DNA of 21,369 nt. Origin: a virus. Shown in pieces: positions 1-9,500 of this stretch. Where the stretch lies: the IMG/VR virus record IMGVR_UViG_3300021962_000760, positions 1 to 21,369 of that record; one strand, 5' to 3'. Position 1 is the stretch's first letter, and each line of letters opens with the position of its first letter. The notes under the pieces are model-generated. The model did no database searches. It saw only the letters and a list, made by a program, of their open reading frames with translations, and was not told where the DNA came from. Both the position numbers and the translations under genes were made by a program.

Positions 1-1786
1 TTTGATAATTAGGATTGTTGCCTGTGAAAACTAAATTTGTTGGTACTGCAAATTCGGGCATCCTATGTTGTGGTGTCGATTCAAACCAACCTCCTCCAAT
101 TTGGAAGAAATAACTTTCATTAGGTATTGGCATTCTAGGACATCCGAATTCATCAACAGGATAATCATCTCTTGTTGTTGTTACTGTGAAATTTGTAGAT
201 GTTGTGGTAAACCCTGTATATTGAACTCCCTGAATTGAATAAACATTACTTGTTTCCAAAACTGGAAGTTGTAGTGTCACATTACCTGTACTAATTTCTG
301 CGAACTGTTGGTTGAATTCTGACATGTTAATTCTTTGATCCGCAACATAAACATGTTCATTAAAATCGATTAAGGCTTCGGGAGCACCAACCATTCTTAA
401 CAAACATTCTATAGATTTTCTGGTACCTTTGGATTTGAACAGGTAAGCCGAATTAAGAATTAAATTTCTGTAAAATTGGTAATTAATTTCTTCGGGTGTT
501 GGTCCAATCTGTAAACCCGTAAAAGTATTTGGTTGAGTTGTAAAAACCGCTTGTAATAATTCGTCTTGAGATATTGGTGAAAAGTTTGTGACCCAACCTA
601 AAGTTTGAGCTAAATTTTTTAAAAGTTGTGATGGTATATCATTTCCAACATTATAATTGACACTTGTCATATTACCAAGTGCGCTTATGAATGCCTTTGT
701 TTCGTCAAAACTTCGTCCATATAATTGTAAAAGTTTTTCGAATCTTTGGTCAGGTGTGTCAAATTCTTTAAGAGCACCTGTTGTCAGGAATCTCGATATA
801 ATATTTGTACTATAGGTATCTAAACTTGCTGCATACTCATTTATTTTCGCCAAATAATTATCAAAACTTATTGATCTTATGTCTAAATTCCAAGGACCCG
901 CTAAAGGCCAGCTAGCCAGCTCTTTTGTTATGATATAACTACCGTCTTCCTGTTCTCTTGGGACATAAAATTGTGCGGTGTAAGGTGGTGTAACTCTTCT
1001 GTTTAATAAAAAGTTTTCAACTTTATCTAAGTCCATGTTGAACACCTTATTAGCCTCAAAATCGTTTGGTCTAATAACCAAATAATCCAAAGAGTAAGAG
1101 GCTCCTGTAAAAGGGTTACCGTCAACAATTAATTTAAGTGATGTTGAGGCACTTGTAGTTGGATATAAAAAGTTTACAGGGTATTGTAATCCATTAACAT
1201 ATAAGACATATTTTTTATAATTAACTTTCATGTTTCTCAAAGGAGAAACTTGAAACTCGTTGAATAAAAGATTTGTTTCCGCATTATCACTATAATCCAA
1301 TTCGAATGGATTTTGTATTGATGAAAGGTATATTTCAAAAGTGGTATCGTTTTCTATTGAATCATAAGCAATATTAAAAGCGGTTGCTTGTGTTTCAAAT
1401 TTTGGAGTTTGTGGGTTTACCTCTAATCCTCCAGGAAAGAAGTTTATAATTCTTGTGATAGAAACTGACATTCTTTTCACTAATGAACCATACTCTGTAA
1501 AGTTTGTTACTTGTGAAAGATCATAGTTTGGATAAACTCTGTAGTTGTTGGCTAAAATATCGGCAGCTTCGATATTGTTTTCAATATTAATACTTTCTAA
1601 ATTTATAGGTTCAGAAAATGTACCGATATTGAAAATTCGATCTTGTTTCTCGCTTATTCCTGTAGTGAAGTTGAAATTCGCTTGCGTCAAACCTCCGCCA
1701 GTTACTAACTGAACTCCGACTAAATTGTTTGAGAACGAATTAGCGGCACTACTTTGAGGGGGGCAAGTGAATTTTGTTATAGCCAT
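1..1786 (-). CDS. Large tail/baseplate protein with P2 gpI-like signature (3' end beyond left edge)
   Basis: The frame is open from an ATG at 1786 to the left edge, at least 595 codons, so the C-terminus is missing. The ATG overlaps the stop of the preceding gene by one base (TAATG), which suggests translational coupling. Residues of about 320-470 are helical. They end in a segment running from Tyr-Gln-Phe-Tyr-Arg through Phe-Lys-Ser-Lys-Gly-Thr (Gly454-Thr455) to Leu-Leu-Arg-Met-Val-Gly. This resembles the 'lysine-Gly-Thr' signature of the P2 gpI / Tail_P2_I group of baseplate proteins. In P2, gpI is encoded just after the gp25-like W and gp6-like J proteins, and T4 gp7 is regarded as the structural counterpart. 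The N-terminus (starting MAITKF) is followed by beta-rich sequence. I infer a baseplate wedge or tail protein acting in the virion. The gpI/gp7 assignment rests on a short motif plus gene context, so the exact role is uncertain. Confidence 0.75.
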   Translation of the reverse strand, partial: MAITKFTCPPQSSAANSFSNNLVGVQLVTGGGLTQANFNFTTGISEKQDRIFNIGTFSEPINLESINIENNIEAADILANNYRVYPNYDLSQVTNFTEYGSLVKRMSVSITRIINFFPGGLEVNPQTPKFETQATAFNIAYDSIENDTTFEIYLSSIQNPFELDYSDNAETNLLFNEFQVSPLRNMKVNYKKYVLYVNGLQYPVNFLYPTTSASTSLKLIVDGNPFTGASYSLDYLVIRPNDFEANKVFNMDLDKVENFLLNRRVTPPYTAQFYVPREQEDGSYIITKELASWPLAGPWNLDIRSISFDNYLAKINEYAASLDTYSTNIISRFLTTGALKEFDTPDQRFEKLLQLYGRSFDETKAFISALGNMTSVNYNVGNDIPSQLLKNLAQTLGWVTNFSPISQDELLQAVFTTQPNTFTGLQIGPTPEEINYQFYRNLILNSAYLFKSKGTRKSIECLLRMVGAPEALIDFNEHVYVADQRINMSEFNQQFAEISTGNVTLQLPVLETSNVYSIQGVQYTGFTTTSTNFTVTTTRDDYPVDEFGCPRMPIPNESYFFQIGGGWFESTPQHRMPEFAVPTNLVFTGNNPNYQ

Positions 1787-2691
1787 TAAGCAGTAATATT
1801 ATTAAAAGCTTTAGAGAAATCGATATTATCACCACGATCCTGTCTAACCTCATAAAGAAGAGTATTGAACTGATCTTTAATTTCATAAAGATTGTACTGT
1901 TTGTAAATGTTGTTGTCAGCATCGTAAATGGTGTAGATACCATCCTCCATAGATTTAGTTTGGTTACCGTAAAGTGCAATTGCTAAAGTAGATATATCTT
2001 GATCCACAATTTCAATTTCAGTTGAGATTGGGTTGAAATAGGTGTTTGTTATGATTATACTTTGGTTTGGTTGGCCAATAAACGGAGTTGCACTTGGTTT
2101 GTTGGTAGGTGATGAAGAAGGTGAAAGCGTACAAAATAAAAGATTTGTTGCCCCTTCAACATAACGATATCTAATTGATTTTTGAATTGTGTTCGTTAGA
2201 TTTTGGACTACAGGTTCACAATAAAAAGATGATGTTATTATCCTGAAAAAATTTGGTATTTTAGTACCGTCAGGATTCAAGTATTCAACTCTGAATCCCA
2301 CTAATCCTTGATTTACAAATTTATTTCTATATTCTGTAGGAACATTATTGAGGTCTATTACAATACCTTTAACATTTGGTAAAGCAGATAAAACCCCACA
2401 ATCAGTAATTATAGTTCTAATTTCCGCAGGTCTTATCATGAGTGTATATATACCTAGTCGAGTAAATTGATCTGCAGGTAATTTTAGATTGTACAACCCC
2501 CCTAAAATTTCAACCGAACTACCGCCAGTCTCCGCATTGTTAAAATAGGGTCTCAGTACATCTTGAGCATTAAGCGTTGTTAATGTGAAGTTTTGTGTGT
2601 CATCTCTTGATTCTGTATAAACCAAAACGATTTGTACATCCTCAGGACTAACATCTGCTGGTCTTATCGTTCCGTAATTTCCTGTTGCCAT
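1786..2691 (-). CDS. Unrecognised tail/baseplate cluster protein, 301 aa
   Basis: I do not recognise this protein. It starts at an ATG 27 nt after the stop of the 391-residue gene and ends in a TAA sharing one base with the next start. Composition is beta-rich with no signal peptide or membrane helix. Residues of about 60-120 look like a compact conserved-type domain (Leu-Gly-Ile-Tyr-Thr-Leu-Met-Ile-Arg-Pro, then Cys98). A Ser/Pro/Thr-rich linker at about 188-203 separates it from a C-terminal part that repeatedly mentions Tyr-Asn/Tyr-Asp turns (about 250-285). The two-part layout with a flexible linker suits a virion adaptor or decoration subunit. Position between structural genes supports a baseplate or tail-appendage role, but function is inference only. 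Confidence 0.75.
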   Translation of the reverse strand: MATGNYGTIRPADVSPEDVQIVLVYTESRDDTQNFTLTTLNAQDVLRPYFNNAETGGSSVEILGGLYNLKLPADQFTRLGIYTLMIRPAEIRTIITDCGVLSALPNVKGIVIDLNNVPTEYRNKFVNQGLVGFRVEYLNPDGTKIPNFFRIITSSFYCEPVVQNLTNTIQKSIRYRYVEGATNLLFCTLSPSSSPTNKPSATPFIGQPNQSIIITNTYFNPISTEIEIVDQDISTLAIALYGNQTKSMEDGIYTIYDADNNIYKQYNLYEIKDQFNTLLYEVRQDRGDNIDFSKAFNNITA

Positions 2692-2710
2692 TGTAAGTTT
2701 CTACTTTTTA

Positions 2711-2717
2711 ATAAATA
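2711..2717 (-). promoter_or_regulatory. Candidate promoter element upstream of the 301-aa gene (TATTTAT)
   Basis: TATTTAT in gene direction, 19 nt before the ATG at 2691, in the 27-nt gap after the 391-residue gene. Flanking bases make CATAAATATTTATT, which also contains the near-T4-late form CATAAATA in gene direction. Function is inferred. Confidence 0.35.
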
Positions 2718-2718
2718 T

Positions 2719-3894
2719 TTATGTTGATACTTTTTCTATCGTGAAAAACTTGTATCCGTATTTTTCTAAATCCCCAATGTTGTCAACTTCCCCCAATCTC
2801 ATAACATATTCTAAAGGAGAATTTTTTCCTCTTTCAATAAAAACATTAGTTATAACTTCGAGTTGGTCAATAACATTAATCAAAGCTTCATTTTTTGTTA
2901 TCGCAGTTAGTTCCAAATCACCAGGAACTAAACCGTATGAATCCGCAAAATAAATTGTAAAATTTTCGTAATCGTGATAAATTACACCATTTATTGTATA
3001 AGCCGTATAGGTGTTTGTAATGTCGGGTCCATAATAAGTTCCCACAACTCCTGTTGTTCCTGTAACTTGTATACCTAATTTAAATTTACCTTCGGCTAAA
3101 TTGACTTTTGGTCCAAATTGTTCTAAGTCGTTGACTGTTGAAATTGTGAATCCTGTCACGGGAAATGGCACCGAGGTATAGTTGTAAGAATAATAATCAA
3201 CTATGTTAGTGTTTGAGTCCCCAGTAAAAATGAAATCATAACTTATAGGAGTTGCACTCCAACTGCCACCTGCAGGGTAAAAAGTCATATTACCAAACTG
3301 ATTACTAATTACAACATTTGTGTAAGGAACTGTTATTGGTTTTTGAATTTTGGAAATGCCCCAAGGAGAATTTGCGGTTAAGGTTATTGTATAATCCGTC
3401 TGTGCACTTGGGTAAGTGTGTGTGATTGGGGTAATCCCTAAAACCGCCTGAGGTGGGGTTCCATCTCCCCAATCCAAAGTATATGTTACAAGTTGTAAAA
3501 ATTTTATAAATTCTAAATCAGATGTGTTATAAAATGTATAAGTGTAGGGGTTCAGTGTACTACCCGTGACAATGAAATTGTTTAGAACATCTAATTGTAG
3601 AATCATGCCGTCTGTTGGGGTGTAATAACCTAAATCCACGGCAGATTCTGTAATCATGATATTAACAGATAAACCAGTTAAAAAAGATGTCCCTCCTGTG
3701 TTTCCACTTAATAGATATGACATTGGTAAATACACACCTGTGGTTCCTGTGGTAACAGTAGTTGCCGTAGTGGCGGTTAAACAACAAGGATCTAAAATTG
3801 TTGTAATGTTTGTGTCACCAGTATATGGGACAAACACAATATCACTTTTGATATTTTCAGGAGATACAATAAATTTATATTGTTGCAGTTCCAT
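2719..3894 (-). CDS. PKD-domain tail/baseplate structural protein, 391 aa
   Basis: A PKD-type Ig-like domain is visible at about residues 130-192. The hallmark Trp-Gly-Asp-Gly-Thr is at 142-146, and a His-Thr-Tyr strand motif at 159-161 precedes alternating hydrophobic strands. PKD domains are extracellular beta-sandwiches that mediate adhesion or act as spacers, and they occur in phage tail proteins and abundantly in Bacteroidetes surface proteins. Residues 39-53 are a low-complexity Thr/Ala/Gly stretch. The remainder is beta-rich, with no signal peptide or membrane helix, consistent with a protein packaged in the virion. The ATG at 3894 overlaps the upstream stop by one base (TAATG), so translation is probably coupled. 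A tail fibre, baseplate decoration or receptor-contact role is inferred from the domain and the neighbours. Confidence 0.8.
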   Translation of the reverse strand: MELQQYKFIVSPENIKSDIVFVPYTGDTNITTILDPCCLTATTATTVTTGTTGVYLPMSYLLSGNTGGTSFLTGLSVNIMITESAVDLGYYTPTDGMILQLDVLNNFIVTGSTLNPYTYTFYNTSDLEFIKFLQLVTYTLDWGDGTPPQAVLGITPITHTYPSAQTDYTITLTANSPWGISKIQKPITVPYTNVVISNQFGNMTFYPAGGSWSATPISYDFIFTGDSNTNIVDYYSYNYTSVPFPVTGFTISTVNDLEQFGPKVNLAEGKFKLGIQVTGTTGVVGTYYGPDITNTYTAYTINGVIYHDYENFTIYFADSYGLVPGDLELTAITKNEALINVIDQLEVITNVFIERGKNSPLEYVMRLGEVDNIGDLEKYGYKFFTIEKVST

Positions 3895-4700
3895 TATGGA
3901 TTAACATATTCAAAAAAGATTATCGGTGAACTATTACTTCCAACTCTAAGTCCTGTAGATGTTGAGAACACTTCGTATGTTTTTTTACTGTAATCTAATT
4001 TCACTTTATAATAATAATAGTCGTTATGACTGAAGGTAAATTTGTCGGGTAAAATTAAATCTTGTCTTTTATTGGTCATTTGTTTGAAATTTCCTGTAAT
4101 TGCGTCAAAAAATCTAGCAGACATGTAAAAAGTGTCAACATCAATAAAATTTCTTTTTCTCAACCAATATATATAAAATCCTTCTTTATCTGTTCCAATG
4201 TAGTCTAATACCATTTCTGATTTCTTTATTTCTACAGGTGGTACCAAAGCAGAAAGAATTGCCGATTGAGTGAGTCCTTGTTGTACAGGTAATATAATTG
4301 ATAAATAAAGATTTTGCACACTTTCATCGGGACTGTCATATAAATCAAGTTTGAAAAATGATTTAGTAAAAGATTTCGAATAGTAATAAACATCTTGAAC
4401 TGAAAACCCATTATTAAGGTAGCTTGTTGTCCAAGAACCTACGGTATTTGCCGTAATTGGTACTGAGTAGTCATAAAAATTAAATATATATTTTATTGAG
4501 CTTTCTAAATTTGGATATATGTTATGAGCAAATCTTATGATTTCAAAATCCTGTGGTGATCCAATAACCTCATTTATAGCCTCAACTTGATATTCTTCGA
4601 TACTGTCATCCCTACCCATGAAATCCCATTGCATGTTTACAGGAATATTAACATATTTGTCAATATCTTGTTTTACAATTTTTATTCTAGTCGCATCCAT
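3894..4700 (-). CDS. Unrecognised baseplate-cluster protein sharing N-terminal motif with the 1891-aa protein, 268 aa
   Basis: I do not recognise a family. The N-terminus carries a motif, Asp14-Lys15-Tyr16-Val17-Asn18-Ile19 then Trp25-Asp26. The same residues occur at the same numbers in the 1891-residue protein encoded two genes upstream, so both may dock on the same partner or share a small domain. The rest is rich in aromatic residues and predicted strands (for example the Tyr-rich run near residues 220-230), with no membrane segment or signal peptide. The start ATG lies 14 nt inside the end of the 611-residue gene, in another frame, and the TAA stop shares a base with the following ATG; both point to tight co-translation in one structural operon. 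I infer a virion baseplate component. A small wedge or adaptor protein such as T4 gp8-gp11 counterparts is possible by position, but no sequence similarity is claimed. Confidence 0.78.
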   Translation of the reverse strand: MDATRIKIVKQDIDKYVNIPVNMQWDFMGRDDSIEEYQVEAINEVIGSPQDFEIIRFAHNIYPNLESSIKYIFNFYDYSVPITANTVGSWTTSYLNNGFSVQDVYYYSKSFTKSFFKLDLYDSPDESVQNLYLSIILPVQQGLTQSAILSALVPPVEIKKSEMVLDYIGTDKEGFYIYWLRKRNFIDVDTFYMSARFFDAITGNFKQMTNKRQDLILPDKFTFSHNDYYYYKVKLDYSKKTYEVFSTSTGLRVGSNSSPIIFFEYVNP

Positions 4701-6522
4701 CTATTGTAGGTTCTGCTATGGCGTTTATGATTGGTGGTATCTTCCCTCCTTGATAAGTACTATACTGTGAAGGATTTGTTGGGGTTGCGTAATCGTTTGG
4801 TATATTAAAGTTTTCAGGTGTGATTCTGAATATTGTATTTACGAAAGGATAATGAGCATTATTTAAAAAAGGATAATCAACGCCAACTCCGTCTGTACTT
4901 ATAAAACCATATGAATACAGATCTCTCCATCTAAAAGAGGAAATCAAAGTTGAGTAATATGCATAGTCAGGTATACCCACAACATTTTCTGAGTTTGCTT
5001 CTTCTACATAATTTGAAAAAACTCTGAGTTGGATTGGATTGTGTGGTCTATAAAAATATCCATACTGATTTGTTGCTGTAAGAGTATTTGCAGATAGACT
5101 GAACCAAGTATTATTGTATGTTATTTTGTGTTGGTATATTGAAATTACTCTTTCTAGTTGTTCAAAATTATTCCACTCACAATAGTCTCCATCCAAAGTA
5201 TCACCACTACTATAAAAATCATTATAAAAAAATGGTCCTTGATTTAACAACGAATTGTATTGTAACTGTGGTATAGTTGTATTAGAATCTACATTATTTT
5301 GGTTCCACCATGTCTGTGGTTTACCATCGTCTAAATAATTATTAAATTCCCAACCTTGTTTTACTTTCTGAGTCCAACCGAAATATCCCCTCCAAATTGT
5401 TGTAAAAAATAATTGAGTCAAAGGTCTATTTTGATTGTCTCTTAGACCATTTATATCTATATCACAATTAAATGAAAGAGTATACGATCTCGACCCTTCT
5501 TTAACAGAGGTTCTTTTTCTTTGATTAGGAGTCAAAACTTTTTGTTCACACTTTGTTTTGTCACCATAAATATTCAATTCATATCCAGCATTTACTAAAA
5601 CCGCACAATCTTGATTAGTAAGAATTTTATGTTGTCTGACATAGTACTGACTAACAGTATCTGCAGAATTTGTGGCATCTAAAACTCTTCTGAAGGTACC
5701 CTGAATTGCAGTAATGAAAGTTGATCCCGTATAACCAACATTTCTGATATTGAAAATGTATTCTTCGGATCCTGAACCATTGTCTCCAAGACCATTGACT
5801 TGGAAAAAAGAATTCCCATTATAGTTAGTGGAAAGTAATACATATTCACCGACCTGAAGTCCGTGTGCAACTGGGCATTTAAATTGAATAATATCGGTTA
5901 CTTTCTCACTTCCAATTGTTATAATAAATGGGATTCCATCTGAAGCAACCCAATTCCAAGATATTTGTGTGTTGGGGATCAAGGCATACATTTTTTTGTT
6001 CGGTTCATTTTTATAAGGATAACTCATATAATGAGACCAATTATATGTTGTCGCACTTACAGATCTGAAATTTAGATGTCTACCATTTCCAAAGGTATAT
6101 CCCGATACATAGTTATCAGTTCTTATAAAATCAAATTCGGGATATTGTGGAAACCCATCCCATGGAAGGTTCGGATTTGCCGGCTGAGGTGGTGATTGTG
6201 TAAAATTACCTGTTGGGAAATATGCTTGTGTGTTTTCTAATTCGTTGGTATAATATAGATTGTCTCTAAACGGAGGGTAAGAAGTTGATCCTGTATATGC
6301 GTTCTCGAATAGAATAGTAAACTTTGTAACGGGTCTTATAATTGATGATGCTTGTCTTTCTTCATCAAACACGGCAAGTAAACTTAAATCTACAGTTCTG
6401 TCAAACTCAACCAATTCTTTCATGGTTTGAGCAAAAGGCACATTCAACTGTTGGTCACTCAAAGGTGCTGATTTATACCTCTGAGTAGATTCAATAATAT
6501 TTGTTGTTGGGTCTACTATCAT
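4687..6522 (-). CDS. Unrecognised baseplate/tail structural protein, 611 aa
   Basis: I do not recognise this protein as a whole. It is beta-rich, with many Tyr, Asn, Trp and Gly residues, and has no signal peptide or membrane helix, which is typical of phage baseplate or fibre proteins. Residues of about 214-230 contain a Pro-Val-Ala-His-Gly-Leu-Gln-Val-Gly-Glu-Tyr-Val pattern. This 'HGL..G..V' motif recurs as a small beta-barrel in viral and phage structural proteins. A basic patch (Asn-Gln-Arg-Lys-Arg) lies near residues 337-341. The ATG at 6522 is only 2 nt after the stop of the 1891-residue gene, and the 3' end overlaps the next gene by 14 nt, so it belongs to the same transcript. By order it sits where T4 has gp8-gp10, but positional analogy is the only support. 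Confidence 0.78.
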   Translation of the reverse strand: MIVDPTTNIIESTQRYKSAPLSDQQLNVPFAQTMKELVEFDRTVDLSLLAVFDEERQASSIIRPVTKFTILFENAYTGSTSYPPFRDNLYYTNELENTQAYFPTGNFTQSPPQPANPNLPWDGFPQYPEFDFIRTDNYVSGYTFGNGRHLNFRSVSATTYNWSHYMSYPYKNEPNKKMYALIPNTQISWNWVASDGIPFIITIGSEKVTDIIQFKCPVAHGLQVGEYVLLSTNYNGNSFFQVNGLGDNGSGSEEYIFNIRNVGYTGSTFITAIQGTFRRVLDATNSADTVSQYYVRQHKILTNQDCAVLVNAGYELNIYGDKTKCEQKVLTPNQRKRTSVKEGSRSYTLSFNCDIDINGLRDNQNRPLTQLFFTTIWRGYFGWTQKVKQGWEFNNYLDDGKPQTWWNQNNVDSNTTIPQLQYNSLLNQGPFFYNDFYSSGDTLDGDYCEWNNFEQLERVISIYQHKITYNNTWFSLSANTLTATNQYGYFYRPHNPIQLRVFSNYVEEANSENVVGIPDYAYYSTLISSFRWRDLYSYGFISTDGVGVDYPFLNNAHYPFVNTIFRITPENFNIPNDYATPTNPSQYSTYQGGKIPPIINAIAEPTIDGCD

Positions 6523-6524
6523 TC

Positions 6525-9500
6525 TTATTCTTCAAATGCAACATATAGTTTATAGAATCTATCTATCGCGGTTTTTCCGTTGTTCAAACCAAAATAGAAA
6601 TGGTAAGGAGCTCCAACGACTATTGCATCCGCAGGGTTTAAACTAGGATCCCCTTGTAAAATAGAGGAAAGTGGTGTGTAAGGTAATGGATTTCCGTTTA
6701 AGTCGTAACTTGCAATAAAACCTAGTTTAGTATTTGTTGTTTGATATTTCTGTTGACCTGATGTAAAGTCAAGTTCTTGATATTTCTTATTGAAGAATCC
6801 ATTACCTCCATTTGCTGGTTGAGGTAGGACATTTGTAACCCAATTATTATCTTCAGATCCAAATATATTGTTTAACCCAATTGACTGCGTTGGTTTAGCT
6901 ATTTGCCATTTGTAATGAGGAACGACTTGAGATTTTGGGTATCCGAACAATTCTTGTATAAGTGGTGTTGTACTGTAAGTTTCAATCCCTGGTGACATTA
7001 TTTTTCTGTATCTAGATTCAGAGGTAGATGAAGAAAAGAATAATCCAAAAACTGGTTTCACATCTATTGGTGATAGTGCACCTAATGACGCATTATTTGT
7101 GTTGTCACCAAAATAAATGTATTGATTTGGGTTTGGCTGTGGTAAGTTTTCTGTAATGAAAGGTGAAACTTCCCATTCAGAGTTTATTGACAACATTTGA
7201 GAAAAATCGCCGTCAATTCTTGAACCTCCTCTTGTACTATTGAAGAACTGTATAATTCCAAAACCTTCAGTTTGATTTTCTATGTTTTGTTTTGGTTGCA
7301 TTCTAAATCTCGTACCTTCATTAAGAATTCGAGAAAGGAACCCTAATTGGATTATGTCAGAGTTATCTTGATAGGATGTGGTTTTTAATTCATTTGCGTA
7401 ATATGATCCAAATCCTTTTTCGGAGCTAGAACAACATATTTCGTTTATAAATGAATCTCTCGGTCCCAAATCTGTGATAGTCGTTGGGAATTGAATTTGT
7501 TTTTTATTGTACCCCCACATATCGGTTGTTAAACTTAAAGAATTAGTTAAAGGGGTTGCCGTTATGGTTGGCGAATCTTTACCTATAAAATTAACTCCAT
7601 TCCAAGGAGAACTTCTATAGTGGAAAGTGTTTGTAATCTCGTTAAACATGATTACATCATCACAGTAATCATATACAGGTTGAGCAAAAATATTGAAAGT
7701 AGTTTTTTTGTTGAAATTGAACATGTATAGAACACCATTTATCCAATTGTTTTGAAACACTTGTCCAAAAACTCCTCTACAAGCAGCAAAGTTCAGAGTA
7801 AATCTTACTTTCCACTCCAAGAATAGTCTTAAATCATCCCAATAAGCATCTCTGATTAAATAGAAATTTCTTGGACCTAAAAATGGAATGTTTATTGGTG
7901 GTTTTGAGTCCTTATTCAGAAGACAATAACAACCATTGATCATCCTGTCTTCAGGTACAACACAGTCGCCTTGAGGTACAATTCCTACATTTGTCCCACT
8001 TCCTGTATAACATTGTAAAGGTACCATTCCCTCACAACTTAGAGTTTCAGTAAGTGCCGATAATACAGGATCTGAATCGACAGACTCACCATTAAATATG
8101 TCAAAACCAACGGAGAATGTCGGTTGAATCTCAGCACCGTTTGTTAGGTAAATTGCAAAATTATCATTTTGATGAAGGGCATAACCTGTGTTTGTTCCAG
8201 TAGGTCCATTTTGTACATATGTTGATGTTGGTAATCTATCACTTCTCATCACAATTCTACTTGATGAAGTGAAATTAACACCTGGTAGGGTGTATCTATA
8301 GTAAGCAGGTGAGTACAGTGCCGTCAAATTACCACCATTTTGACCGTTTAGTCCCGTATAAAAAGTATATTGTGTGTTAAAGTATTGTCCTTCTTGACAA
8401 GAAGCATTACATGGTGGTGTACTTGAGCTATTTCCTGTTTGTAAAAACATTTGTGTTGAGGTAGTTATTGAGTTAACCCACCTAATATAGGTTCCACCTA
8501 CGGTATAGTAAGATACAGGACTTATAGGTAATTGATAATTACCTGTCAATAATGTTTGTTGTAAGTTAATTGTACTTTGTGCATTTGTTTGCCATTGTAA
8601 TGGATAAGGACTATATGTTGCTGACAAACTATCATCAGTACTCAAATAATAATATGGGTAGTTTGATGTAAATGCGGTATAACTTGAAGGGTTTGGCGTA
8701 AAAGTAAATGAGTTGAAATATAGGTTGTTTACAATGTTTGTTGTGGAGTCATGTTGTACAGGTTTTACACCCGTTGATAACCCTTGGATCGGGTAATTCA
8801 GATAGTAACTTCCACTCACAATTGGTCCTGATCCGAATGATTTACCAAAAATTCTTGATAAGTCATATTCTATTGTAGGTTGTTTTGCGGTATGAGGATC
8901 TACCCCTCTTACAAAAATACAAATTTCATAATTTTGATAGTTGGGTAAAGAACTTATAATGTTTGGGTAAGTCAATGAGGATACACCACATCCATTTACT
9001 TGACAGGTTATATCATGGAGAAGATAGCTTGCCGGAAAGAAACCTGTATTTCCCGTATTTGACTGTGCAATAAAATTTGTGTAAGTCATTCCCGTTATAA
9101 GTTGGAAATACTCGGTATCGGTTGGGTACTGTAAGTATGATTGTTCCACATTCACATTTCCTTGAACGGGTAATTGACTAACTTGAGGAGAAACAATAAT
9201 AACATTAGCAGCCAATGAACCTTGAGTTGGTCCTGCTGGATTTGCATAATTTATTACAATTCCTGTTGTACCTGTAATTGTTGTACCAGTAATTGCATTA
9301 TTTTCAAATTGGTTTATCGTTGCACCTGTTAAATTTGTTAATCGATTCGCTGGGGTTGAAAAGTTTGGGTCAACATAGTTAGGGTCTTGGAAGACTACTA
9401 AGTTTCCAACACCGAGTTGTAATGTCGTACCTTGGGTCATCAACATAACAACAACTTGGTCATAAAAAGGTTGGGAGCCAGGAATTTGTGGATTTACTAA

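Noticed and set aside
1749-1979. A 76-codon minus-strand frame across the junction of the 301-residue and left-edge genes
   Set aside because: Overlaps two better-supported frames and its composition is random, Thr/Ile/Leu-rich low complexity. It is a shadow.
3735-3780. Possible short tandem repeat coding for the Thr/Ala/Gly stretch in the 391-residue protein
   Set aside because: At DNA level the units are irregular (varied GTT/GTA/GTG), so it is low-complexity coding sequence rather than a true repeat.
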